From DATIJJ01 sp039936115 (GTDB lineage: Bacteria > Pseudomonadota > Gammaproteobacteria > DSM-16500): a DNA stretch of 5,344 bases. The stretch is from positions 1 to 5,344 of the forward strand of contig JBDTIZ010000181.1 of the NCBI GenBank assembly GCA_039936115.1, written 5' to 3'. Every line of letters begins with the position of its first letter. Position 1 is the first letter of the stretch. The notes below the pieces were generated by a model. That model was not told where the DNA came from, searched no databases, and saw only the letters and a program-made list of their open reading frames with translations. Shown here piece after piece: positions 1-5,344 of the stretch. The translations under genes were made by a program, and so were the position numbers.

Positions 1-451
1 GAGAAGTCATTTCATTTTCAGCTAATTTTTTTTCATACAGTTTGGATTGATCTGCATTTAACGAATCTAATTGATTGATCGCAGCAACTGAATCATTAAG
101 TTTTTGATTCGCTTTAATTTCTGTTGATAGTAATTGTTTATCAACAGCTGATGTTGCGTCATTTGGTTGAACTAATTGATTAGTGTTATTAACTAAATTC
201 AATTGCTGAAGAATAGCGTTATTATCACTCACCGCTAGATTTGTCGATGCTGATTGTATTTGATCAATTTCTTCTGCTTTGTTTTCTGTACCATCAGAGC
301 CTGCCGGTTTGTCTGGCGGTGTTGTTAATTCAGCAGTGGCTTGTAAAATTAAATTATAAAAAAAGTCTGATGGTAAAGCAGTCTGCACAGAAGAAGAGTG
401 ATCACTAGTTGCAGATGTTTGATCATGCATTTCGGGCTTGGATATTTTCAT
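1..451 (-). CDS. Partial gene, N-terminal 150 codons; possible flagellar hook-length control (FliK-like) protein
   Basis: Read leftward from ATG at 451-449, an open frame of 150 codons continues without a stop to the left edge, so the C-terminus is missing. The start is supported by an AAGG Shine-Dalgarno six bases upstream. The next in-frame Met is codon 8 (MHDQ) and has no better ribosome site. The protein begins MKISKPEMHDQTS. It is very rich in Gln, Asn, Ser, Thr and Ala, and has no Cys or Trp, signal peptide or membrane segment. One short hydrophobic helix-like patch (SDFFYNLILQAT, residues 28-39) lies in otherwise disordered-looking sequence. This composition, with an early DFxxLL-like patch, is how FliK N-termini often look, but such regions are poorly conserved. 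The diagnostic C-terminal FliK domain would lie outside the window. Another secreted, disordered or coiled-coil protein is equally possible. That a real gene is here is likely; its function is a guess. Confidence 0.7.
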   Translation of the reverse strand, partial: MKISKPEMHDQTSATSDHSSSVQTALPSDFFYNLILQATAELTTPPDKPAGSDGTENKAEEIDQIQSASTNLAVSDNNAILQQLNLVNNTNQLVQPNDATSAVDKQLLSTEIKANQKLNDSVAAINQLDSLNADQSKLYEKKLAENEMTS

Positions 452-457
452 ACACCA

Positions 458-461
458 CCTT
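458..461 (-). promoter_or_regulatory. Shine-Dalgarno of the leftward gene
   Basis: On the minus strand the sequence reads ACAAGGTGGTGT and then ATG. AAGG sits six bases before the start codon, which is ideal spacing and fixes the start at 451. The box begins four bases downstream of the leader hairpin at 465-493, so folding or protein binding there could affect ribosome access. Confidence 0.6.
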
Positions 462-464
462 GTG

Positions 465-493
465 TAAGACATCTTTCCCTGACAGATGTCTTA
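465..493 (-). promoter_or_regulatory. Leader hairpin between promoter and ribosome site of the leftward gene
   Basis: A perfect 10-bp inverted repeat: TAAGACATCT at 465-474 and AGATGTCTTA at 484-493, with a 9-base loop. On the minus strand the loop reads GTCAGGGAA. Given the TATAAT box at 506-501, transcription of the leftward gene would start near 494, so the hairpin would form almost at the 5' end of the mRNA and end four bases before the Shine-Dalgarno. The loop carries CAGGGA, which matches the CARGGA core of CsrA/RsmA sites. On the plus strand the stem is followed by TTATTTTATC, so it could also act as a weak rightward terminator, though no rightward gene lies upstream in the window. As DNA, the repeat could instead be an operator at the start site. 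Confidence 0.5.
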
Positions 494-500
494 TTTTATC

Positions 501-506
501 ATTATA
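501..506 (-). promoter_or_regulatory. Candidate -10 box of the leftward gene
   Basis: The minus strand carries an exact sigma-70 TATAAT at 506-501, about 50 bases upstream of the start codon. No good -35 is seen at 16-18 bp spacing (the hexamers there are close to CTAATG), so the promoter would need an activator or be weak. The placement puts the predicted transcription start at the edge of the leader hairpin. Confidence 0.4.
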
Positions 507-517
507 TAACATGTTAT
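506..517. repeat. 12-bp perfect palindrome, possible operator
   Basis: ATAACATGTTAT is its own reverse complement across all 12 bases. It lies between two divergent genes, immediately upstream of and touching the leftward -10 box, where a bound dimeric regulator could affect transcription in either direction. Short AT-rich palindromes also occur by chance, so this is a candidate only. Confidence 0.3.
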
Positions 518-541
518 TACAAACATTAGCGCCGCATTAAA

Positions 542-570
542 TTGCGACATCTCACAGTCTAGTGTATTTT
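542..570 (+). promoter_or_regulatory. Candidate promoter of the two-gene rightward operon
   Basis: TTGCGA (542-547) and TATTTT (565-570) are separated by exactly 17 bp. Each hexamer matches the sigma-70 consensus at four of six positions. Transcription would start near 577, giving a leader of about 30 bases before the ATG at 609. An alternative -10, TATAAC at 505-510, has no suitable -35: the nearest TTGACA-like hexamer, CTGACA, is 20 bp away. Support is from spacing and position only. Confidence 0.3.
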
Positions 571-608
571 GAATGTTTAACATGGATGATTAAAGTGAGA
601 GTCGGACT

Positions 609-3068
609 ATGGAAGTTTTACTTGCACCCGAAACTAAGCAATTATCTAAACTAAGCGACAAAATCTTTTCAGCCGATCTTGATTTAGCATTGATGCACTA
701 TGCTTCAAAAATCAAAGTACTTTCATTAGATTGTTTTGACACTATTTTGTGGCGCAAAACGGCAACTCCTATCGATGTATTTTATGATTTGCAAAATCGA
801 CCTGCTTTTAAATCACTGGGATTTACTGCGTTACTCAGAGCAACCGGTGAAACAAATGCACGCAAGCAACAGATAATTAAAAATGGTAAAAGCGAAGTAC
901 AACTTCATGATATCTATCGAGCTAATTTTCCCGATCTAAACCAAGATCTATTAAATAGACTGACAGAAGAAGAAATGGCTGCTGAGATAGAGGCTTGCTA
1001 TGCTTTTCCACCGCTCATAGAATTAATACTAAAAGCCTATTCACAAGGCATTAAAATCGTTATCGTCAGTGATACGTATTTACGCGAAAATCAATTAAAA
1101 CGACTTCTTAGTCAGACTTTACCTAACGATATTAACGCGATGATCAAAACAATTTTCTGTTCATGCGAATATGGGGTATCAAAAAGAAACGGATTATTTA
1201 AACACGTACTCAAAAAATTAAATCTGCCTGCAAGCTCTATTCTCCATATCGGCGATAATCCTATTGCAGATTTTGCAGCAGCGAAAGATTTACAATTGAA
1301 TGCATTGCATTTAGTGCATCATGAAGACAGCACAACTGAACTACTTCGTTTACAAGCTGCGGCAGCAAGTTTTGTCGAGCCCTCTATTCGACACACACGT
1401 GCGTTATCAAGCCCTTTTCGCGGTGTTTTAGCAACGAATAATGTTTCAACTGACAAACCTGAATGCCTGATTGGTTATGCCTCTATCGGCCCTATTATGT
1501 TTTCATTTGCACAATTTATTCTTAACGAAGTAGAACAGTTAAAACTGACCGGCAAAAATCCAAAAGTGCTTTTTCTGTTGCGAGACGCCTATCTGCCTTC
1601 ACTCGTTTGTAATGTATTAGCTGGCAAAGAAATTGGAAAACGTGTACGTATCAGTCGGTTTGCTTCGTACGCTGCTTCATTTCGTACTGAAAAAGATATT
1701 AATTTGTACCTTGGAGAAGTACTCGGCACGAATCGATTTCATGACATGGCAAAACAACTTTTGATCCCAGATAATATTTCCAAACCGATGGTTGAAGATG
1801 CGTTAAGTAGCTCTGATCCAGCTTATCGATTTATGGAATTAATTCTTCATGACAAAATGCAACGACTTATTTTCAAAAACTCAGCGGCCTATCGCGCTCG
1901 CCTGAAGCGTCACTTGGAAAATGAAGCAGGAATAGAAAAAGGTGACACATTAGTTTTTGTTGATCTTGGTTATTCCGGTACAACACAACGTCAACTTGAA
2001 CCTGTTTTTTGCGAAGAAATGGGAATTGAAATTGTCGGTCGATACTTGATTTCACTCACCGTACCTAATTGGCACGTTTCACGTCGAGGATTATTAGATC
2101 CTGGCAATTGTGATGACAGAGCAATGCGTTCATTAGTGACCTACATTGCGCTACTCGAACAAATTTCGACGACTAATGAAAAAAGCGTCATAGATTACGA
2201 TGAACTAGGCAACCCAATCTTCAATGAATCAAACCTTGGCAAACAACAATATGCCAAACTGGATTCGATACAAGCTGAATGTATTCGATTCGCAAAAGAT
2301 ACTGTGAATTTCTTTAATATGACAAATCTAAAAATTTCAGAGCAAGCATTGAGAGATATTGTGATGGCAGAAATCACTCGCTTATTGTTTATTCCAACAG
2401 AAACAGAAATAAAATATTTGGAATCTTTTAAATTTGATTTGAACCTTGGCACTGATGATACTTTTAGTATTTTTGATCGCGCAAAAGGTTTAGAAGGCCT
2501 AAAGCGTCGTGGCATTTTTTCATTGTTCATGGAAAAAAATAGTGTGTCATTCAGAACTAATACTCCCGCAGAGTTACGTGCCGCTGGACTTGAACTTTCT
2601 CTAAGCTTGATGATGCAACATCGATATAGCCTTGGATTCACAATGAATGATGTTAGCTTCAGGCGAGAGACCTTAGATGTCATCATCATTCAAGGAAATG
2701 ACACGACACAAGCCACTTTGTCAGCGACGTTAACTCACGATGGTTTCTTTTCACTTTGGGTACCTGTTGGCACATGTCAATTTCAGCTAGGCATTTTGTT
2801 CGGCAGAAAATATCAATGGCTAGAAATTGAAAGTACAGAATTAATTAGAGTCCAAGCATTTCTCACCGCTTTTGAATCACAACTTACCGAAGATTGTTCG
2901 TCCAACATTCATTATGAACAAATGACTAACAATGGTGGGAAATTATTTAATTGCTTATCGGATACGAGTTTACTTGCACTAAATCCTACACCTAAGACTG
3001 ACCAGAATAATTATCTTTTTCGTGTTGTATTTCGTCCCATTGTTAAAAAATCAGATCTTTTACAATAA
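609..3068 (+). CDS. HAD-superfamily hydrolase with COG5610-like second domain and unassigned C-terminus
   Basis: The 819-residue product has no signal peptide or membrane segment and is probably cytoplasmic. Residues about 35-235 form a complete HAD domain: motif I DCFDT (D41 nucleophile, D44 general acid/base), motif II SDT (154-156), the motif III lysine (K192 in SKRNG), and motif IV GDNPIAD (D216, D221). The phrase xxLDCFDTILWRK...TPIDVF is typical of COG5610 'predicted hydrolase' proteins found in surface-polysaccharide loci. Residues about 285-530 match the second half of such proteins, with GPIMFSF (294-300), FLLRDAYLP (322-330) and VDLGYSGTTQ (451-460). Residues about 600-819 look beta-rich and I do not recognise them. 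By family a phosphatase-type reaction is expected; the substrate is unknown, perhaps a sugar phosphate. ATG 609 is the most upstream start, because an in-frame TAA lies at 591-593. The ribosome site is weak (GTGAGAG). The gene is followed 27 bp later by the methyltransferase gene. Confidence 0.9.
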   Translation: MEVLLAPETKQLSKLSDKIFSADLDLALMHYASKIKVLSLDCFDTILWRKTATPIDVFYDLQNRPAFKSLGFTALLRATGETNARKQQIIKNGKSEVQLHDIYRANFPDLNQDLLNRLTEEEMAAEIEACYAFPPLIELILKAYSQGIKIVIVSDTYLRENQLKRLLSQTLPNDINAMIKTIFCSCEYGVSKRNGLFKHVLKKLNLPASSILHIGDNPIADFAAAKDLQLNALHLVHHEDSTTELLRLQAAAASFVEPSIRHTRALSSPFRGVLATNNVSTDKPECLIGYASIGPIMFSFAQFILNEVEQLKLTGKNPKVLFLLRDAYLPSLVCNVLAGKEIGKRVRISRFASYAASFRTEKDINLYLGEVLGTNRFHDMAKQLLIPDNISKPMVEDALSSSDPAYRFMELILHDKMQRLIFKNSAAYRARLKRHLENEAGIEKGDTLVFVDLGYSGTTQRQLEPVFCEEMGIEIVGRYLISLTVPNWHVSRRGLLDPGNCDDRAMRSLVTYIALLEQISTTNEKSVIDYDELGNPIFNESNLGKQQYAKLDSIQAECIRFAKDTVNFFNMTNLKISEQALRDIVMAEITRLLFIPTETEIKYLESFKFDLNLGTDDTFSIFDRAKGLEGLKRRGIFSLFMEKNSVSFRTNTPAELRAAGLELSLSLMMQHRYSLGFTMNDVSFRRETLDVIIIQGNDTTQATLSATLTHDGFFSLWVPVGTCQFQLGILFGRKYQWLEIESTELIRVQAFLTAFESQLTEDCSSNIHYEQMTNNGGKLFNCLSDTSLLALNPTPKTDQNNYLFRVVFRPIVKKSDLLQ

Positions 3069-3083
3069 CCTTTGTCATTTCAT

Positions 3084-3087
3084 GGAG
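3084..3087 (+). promoter_or_regulatory. Shine-Dalgarno that decides the start of the methyltransferase gene
   Basis: GGAG at 3084-3087 lies eight bases before ATG 3096. A TTG 24 bases further upstream, at 3072, is also in frame, but it would start within the 27-bp gap just after the previous stop and lacks a comparable site. The ATG is therefore preferred. Confidence 0.65.
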
Positions 3088-3095
3088 TATTTTCG

Positions 3096-5129
3096 ATGAT
3101 AGCAGATGCAGAATTAATTTTACGTGTGTGTGGCGTCAGCACTTATTTGCATATTGGTTGCGGACAGAGCACACTGGTTTTTGAATTACTTAAACGCACG
3201 ATAGATGCTTATGGCATTGATGCATCTCCCGATATTATTTCAAACAATCTTCAACGCGCCCCTCAGCGTTTTGTTCAAGGAAATCTTATAAACTATCCTT
3301 TCAAACCAGAAACGTTTGACACAATTGTCTTAAGCGAAGAAATACTGAATTTCAACAACGATGACACCGTTGCTTTATTAAAAGTATTACGTCAAATGAC
3401 AAAGCACAATCTTGTTTTATATTTTCCAACTGGCGTTACTGGAAAAGTATCATTAGAAAGTGGCAAATTAAGCCGTCTTTTCTGGGAAAGAGCAGCGATT
3501 GCTGCGGGTTTTAGACGTCACACTCGAGAAATGTTAGCAACACCTTATGATGCGCTCGAAAACGAACAACTTGGTCGACTCACTTTTTTTGAACGCGTAC
3601 CAGAAGCTGCTCTCGAACGCTTCCCGCACTCATGGCTTCTTGAAAATCGTGATCTGCACATGGATATGTTACGTGAAGCTGGCCGACGCTCTGATGGACA
3701 TGTTTCTCGTTATGCACTCGCTGCTACGCGAATTCGTCCAGGCGATGTTGTTTTGGATGCTGCCTGCGGTTTAGGTTATGGCTCAGCCGTCATGGCAGCT
3801 TGTAGCCCTGGCGCACGTTTTATTGGTGTTGATATTGATGCTGATTCAATCGCTTATGCAAAAGAAAATTTTGCGGCAGTGAATCCGTCGCTTTCATACC
3901 ATGCATCGGATGTCACTAATTTATCTTTTATTGCTGATCATTCTATTGATGCTGTTATTTCATTTGAAACCATTGAACATTTAACCGATTATGATGCGTT
4001 TCTTTCTGAAGTAGCACGCGTGTTAAAACCTGACGGACGTTTCTTAGGATGTGTACCGAATCAATGGTGTGATGAAACAGGTAAAGATCCAAATCCTTAC
4101 CATTTTCATGTTTTCAATTGGGAAAAATTAAATGCCGCGATCGCAAAATATTTCATTGTCGATGGACGCTGGGCACAAACAGCTGGCGGCGGTTATAAAA
4201 TGCGAGATGCTAAACGTGAAATGGTTAATATACCTCTTAATTTAACCAACGCAATCGAGACTGAGTGGTGGATTATTTCAGCCTCAGCAAATCCTTCTCT
4301 GACGCATTCAACGCCTTATACCAATCCATTTCAGACCAGTGAAAATAACAATGTAGTGCCGGTACATGTTAGCTTTGAAAAATATTACGATAATCCCTGG
4401 CTTTATCGCGTTATGGTGCAGTTAGGCGAACGATTATCTGATCAAAATGTATTATTGAGTTTCTGCGGCACCGTTATTCAGAGCGCCAAAACAGGTTCTG
4501 CCGATCAAGGCGCCGCATTGTGCGTTATTGCATACCAATTACTTGAATCAGGGAATGTCACATTGCAATCTGTTGCAACCATTGCACGCGGTATTAATGA
4601 ATTTGATCAAGCATTCGATCGAAATAATCCGCATGCATTTCGCTGGGCCGTTTCACTGCATTATGTTGGAGGACGTTTGTTACTAGCGTTAGGGAATCGT
4701 GATGATGCACTCACAAATTTTTTAACTTGTGCTGACATGGATCCCTTAAATTTCAGTCCATTACTCGCAACCAAAACAATTTCTTCCCGCATGTATGCGG
4801 GTTTAATTCTTGCAGGCAACGGTGATCTGGAAGCAGCACGCAAGCAATTTAGACTCGGTGTGAAAGAAGCACACAGAGTTCTGCAAGGTGATTGGAAAAA
4901 TTTGGTTGGCACTATGGATGATCCATTATTATTTGGTCTACCAGAAGCGGCTGAAGTATTAGACATCGCTAGCCAATGCGCACAAGCTTTAAAAGCATTG
5001 GAACGACAAACAAATGTACCAGGGTATTTCTGGGATAAAATTAATTTAAAACGCTTTGGCATGGTTGAGTGGAATAAAAGTTTAGAACGTGAAAACATGC
5101 AATTGCGTCAACTTGTTGCTCAGCATTAA
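3096..5129 (+). CDS. Tandem-domain SAM-dependent methyltransferase with helical C-terminal tail
   Basis: The 677-residue product starts at ATG 3096, with GGAG eight bases upstream. Residues about 1-150 form a first Rossmann-like methyltransferase fold: HIGCGQS (19-25), GID (40-42), GNLINYPF (62-69) and FDTIVLSEEIL (74-84). Its glycine motif lacks the third glycine, so this copy may be inactive. Residues about 190-360 form an intact class I (Methyltransf_11-like) domain: VVLDAACGLGYGS (218-230) binds SAM, GVDID (244-248) supplies the ribose-binding acid, and SDVTNLSF, ISFETIEHL (288-296) and RVLKPDGRFLG follow as usual. Residues about 465-635 are mostly helical, with TPR-like pairs (GNRDDALTNFLTCADMDP, GDLEAARKQFRLGV), and the end (LERENMQLRQLV) looks like a short coiled coil. 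The methyl acceptor cannot be read from sequence. Co-transcription with the HAD gene suggests a glycan or glycoprotein pathway (inference). Confidence 0.88.
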   Translation: MIADAELILRVCGVSTYLHIGCGQSTLVFELLKRTIDAYGIDASPDIISNNLQRAPQRFVQGNLINYPFKPETFDTIVLSEEILNFNNDDTVALLKVLRQMTKHNLVLYFPTGVTGKVSLESGKLSRLFWERAAIAAGFRRHTREMLATPYDALENEQLGRLTFFERVPEAALERFPHSWLLENRDLHMDMLREAGRRSDGHVSRYALAATRIRPGDVVLDAACGLGYGSAVMAACSPGARFIGVDIDADSIAYAKENFAAVNPSLSYHASDVTNLSFIADHSIDAVISFETIEHLTDYDAFLSEVARVLKPDGRFLGCVPNQWCDETGKDPNPYHFHVFNWEKLNAAIAKYFIVDGRWAQTAGGGYKMRDAKREMVNIPLNLTNAIETEWWIISASANPSLTHSTPYTNPFQTSENNNVVPVHVSFEKYYDNPWLYRVMVQLGERLSDQNVLLSFCGTVIQSAKTGSADQGAALCVIAYQLLESGNVTLQSVATIARGINEFDQAFDRNNPHAFRWAVSLHYVGGRLLLALGNRDDALTNFLTCADMDPLNFSPLLATKTISSRMYAGLILAGNGDLEAARKQFRLGVKEAHRVLQGDWKNLVGTMDDPLLFGLPEAAEVLDIASQCAQALKALERQTNVPGYFWDKINLKRFGMVEWNKSLERENMQLRQLVAQH

Positions 5130-5139
5130 CATCACATGA

Positions 5140-5170
5140 CTCTTATGCTGGAGAAAAACCGGCATAAGAG
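5140..5170 (+). terminator. Strong hairpin after the operon, probable terminator or mRNA 3'-end element
   Basis: CTCTTATGCTGG (5140-5151) pairs with CCGGCATAAGAG (5159-5170) around the loop AGAAAAA: 12 base pairs, one of them a G-U wobble. It begins 11 bases after the stop codon at 5129, where a terminator is expected. No T-tract follows on the plus strand (CTCACTAATC comes next), and none follows on the minus strand, so it is not a canonical intrinsic terminator. It may protect the 3' end of the message or act with Rho. Confidence 0.5.
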
Positions 5171-5186
5171 CTCACTAATCCTCGCC

Positions 5187-5213
5187 TGTCACTCCTGCGA
5201 AGGTGGGAATCTA
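5187..5213. repeat. Dispersed palindromic repeat, GTCATTCC...GGGAAT type (diverged)
   Basis: TGTCACTCCTGCGAAGGTGGGAATCTA is a diverged form of the common intergenic element whose canonical form is close to GTCATTCCCGCGAAGGCGGGAAT. The arms ACTCCTGC (5191-5198) and GTGGGAAT (5203-5210) flank a GAAG loop. They can pair with one mismatch and two G-U wobbles, showing erosion. Such elements are scattered through many proteobacterial genomes. Recognition is by motif memory; copies elsewhere in this genome cannot be seen here. Confidence 0.5.
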
Positions 5214-5311
5214 ATCTATTAGGATGATTTCGCCTTCGAGCACTAGCATCTGGTAAATCAGCATAGATATTAAACACCCTTGAGAAAGCACTGTAACCCT
5301 GCATCTTACTC

Positions 5312-5344
5312 TGTCACCCCGCACTTGTTGCGGGGTCCGGGCTT
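5312..5344. repeat. Second dispersed palindromic repeat, GTCACCCCG...CGGGGTCC type, cut by the window edge
   Basis: After TGTC, ACCCCGCA (5316-5323) and TGCGGGGT (5329-5336) form a perfect 8-bp stem around a five-base loop, followed by CCGGGCTT to the edge. It resembles the widespread GTCACCCCG...CGGGGTCC intergenic repeat. It shares the CTGTCAC lead-in with the element at 5187-5213 and points the same way. Between the two repeats (5214-5311) I see no gene, promoter or hairpin that I can support. Confidence 0.5.

Noticed and set aside
465..497. Rightward intrinsic terminator (stem followed by TTATTTTATC)
   Set aside because: It is between divergent genes, with no rightward transcript in the window to end; the leader-hairpin reading for the leftward gene fits better. 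It is not excluded as a block to antisense transcription.
591..611. TAAAGT resembling the -35 of a flagellar sigma-28 promoter
   Set aside because: No GCCGATAA-like -10 follows at 11 bases, and the position would place the start site inside the coding sequence.
1873..2055. 60-codon open frame on the minus strand
   Set aside because: It is short and opposite the conserved VDLGYSG region of the HAD protein, with no supporting signal.
2195..2689. 164-codon open frame on the minus strand inside the HAD gene
   Set aside because: It lies wholly opposite a strongly supported gene, its product is of odd composition with no recognisable motif, and no ribosome site or promoter supports it.
3072..3095. 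TTG start extending the methyltransferase by eight codons
   Set aside because: The ATG at 3096 has GGAG at eight bases. The TTG begins three bases after the previous stop with no good ribosome site, and the added residues carry no domain sequence.
3082..3099. Five-codon frame (ATG GAG TAT TTT CGA TGA) whose stop overlaps the methyltransferase start as ATGA
   Set aside because: It uses the Shine-Dalgarno bases as part of its own sequence and has no ribosome site of its own; it is most likely chance.
3547..3774. 75-codon open frame on the plus strand inside the methyltransferase gene
   Set aside because: It overlaps the linker and motif I of the intact methyltransferase domain in another frame and has no plausible independent role.
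4661..5098. 145-codon open frame on the minus strand inside the methyltransferase gene
   Set aside because: It is antisense to the helical tail of the methyltransferase; no motif or start signal was recognised, so it is treated as a frame shadow.

Overview
The window looks like AT-rich bacterial chromosome, probably from a gammaproteobacterium. That taxonomic guess is an inference from base composition, protein style and the type of dispersed palindromic repeat at the right edge; no marker gene is present to fix it. I see no rRNA, tRNA, CRISPR array, transposase or phage gene.

Layout: (1) Positions 1-451, minus strand: the first 150 codons of a gene that runs off the left edge. It encodes a Gln/Asn/Ser/Thr-rich, Cys- and Trp-free protein resembling the N-terminus of a flagellar hook-length control protein (FliK type), but this is tentative. 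(2) Positions 452-608: a divergent control region. For the leftward gene it holds a perfect TATAAT box, a 5'-leader hairpin with a CAGGGA loop, and a Shine-Dalgarno. It also holds a 12-bp palindrome and a weak promoter candidate for the rightward genes. (3) Positions 609-3068: an 819-residue protein with a complete HAD-type phosphatase domain, a second conserved domain of the kind that follows it in COG5610-like surface-polysaccharide proteins, and a C-terminal region I do not recognise. (4) Positions 3096-5129: a 677-residue protein with two tandem SAM-methyltransferase folds, the first degenerate and the second intact, followed by a helical TPR-like tail and a short terminal coiled coil. (5) Positions 5130-5344: a strong hairpin just after the last stop, then two dispersed-repeat-like palindromes, the second cut by the window edge.

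The two large genes are 27 bp apart on the same strand and almost certainly form one transcription unit. HAD-hydrolase/COG5610 proteins and multi-domain methyltransferases of this kind are usual in loci for surface glycan or glycoprotein modification. If the leftward gene really is fliK-like, the pair could be a flagellar or surface glycan modification cassette beside a flagellar locus. That link is inference. The most testable ideas are the possible CsrA-type leader of the leftward gene, the degenerate-plus-active methyltransferase tandem, and the unassigned C-terminus of the HAD protein.
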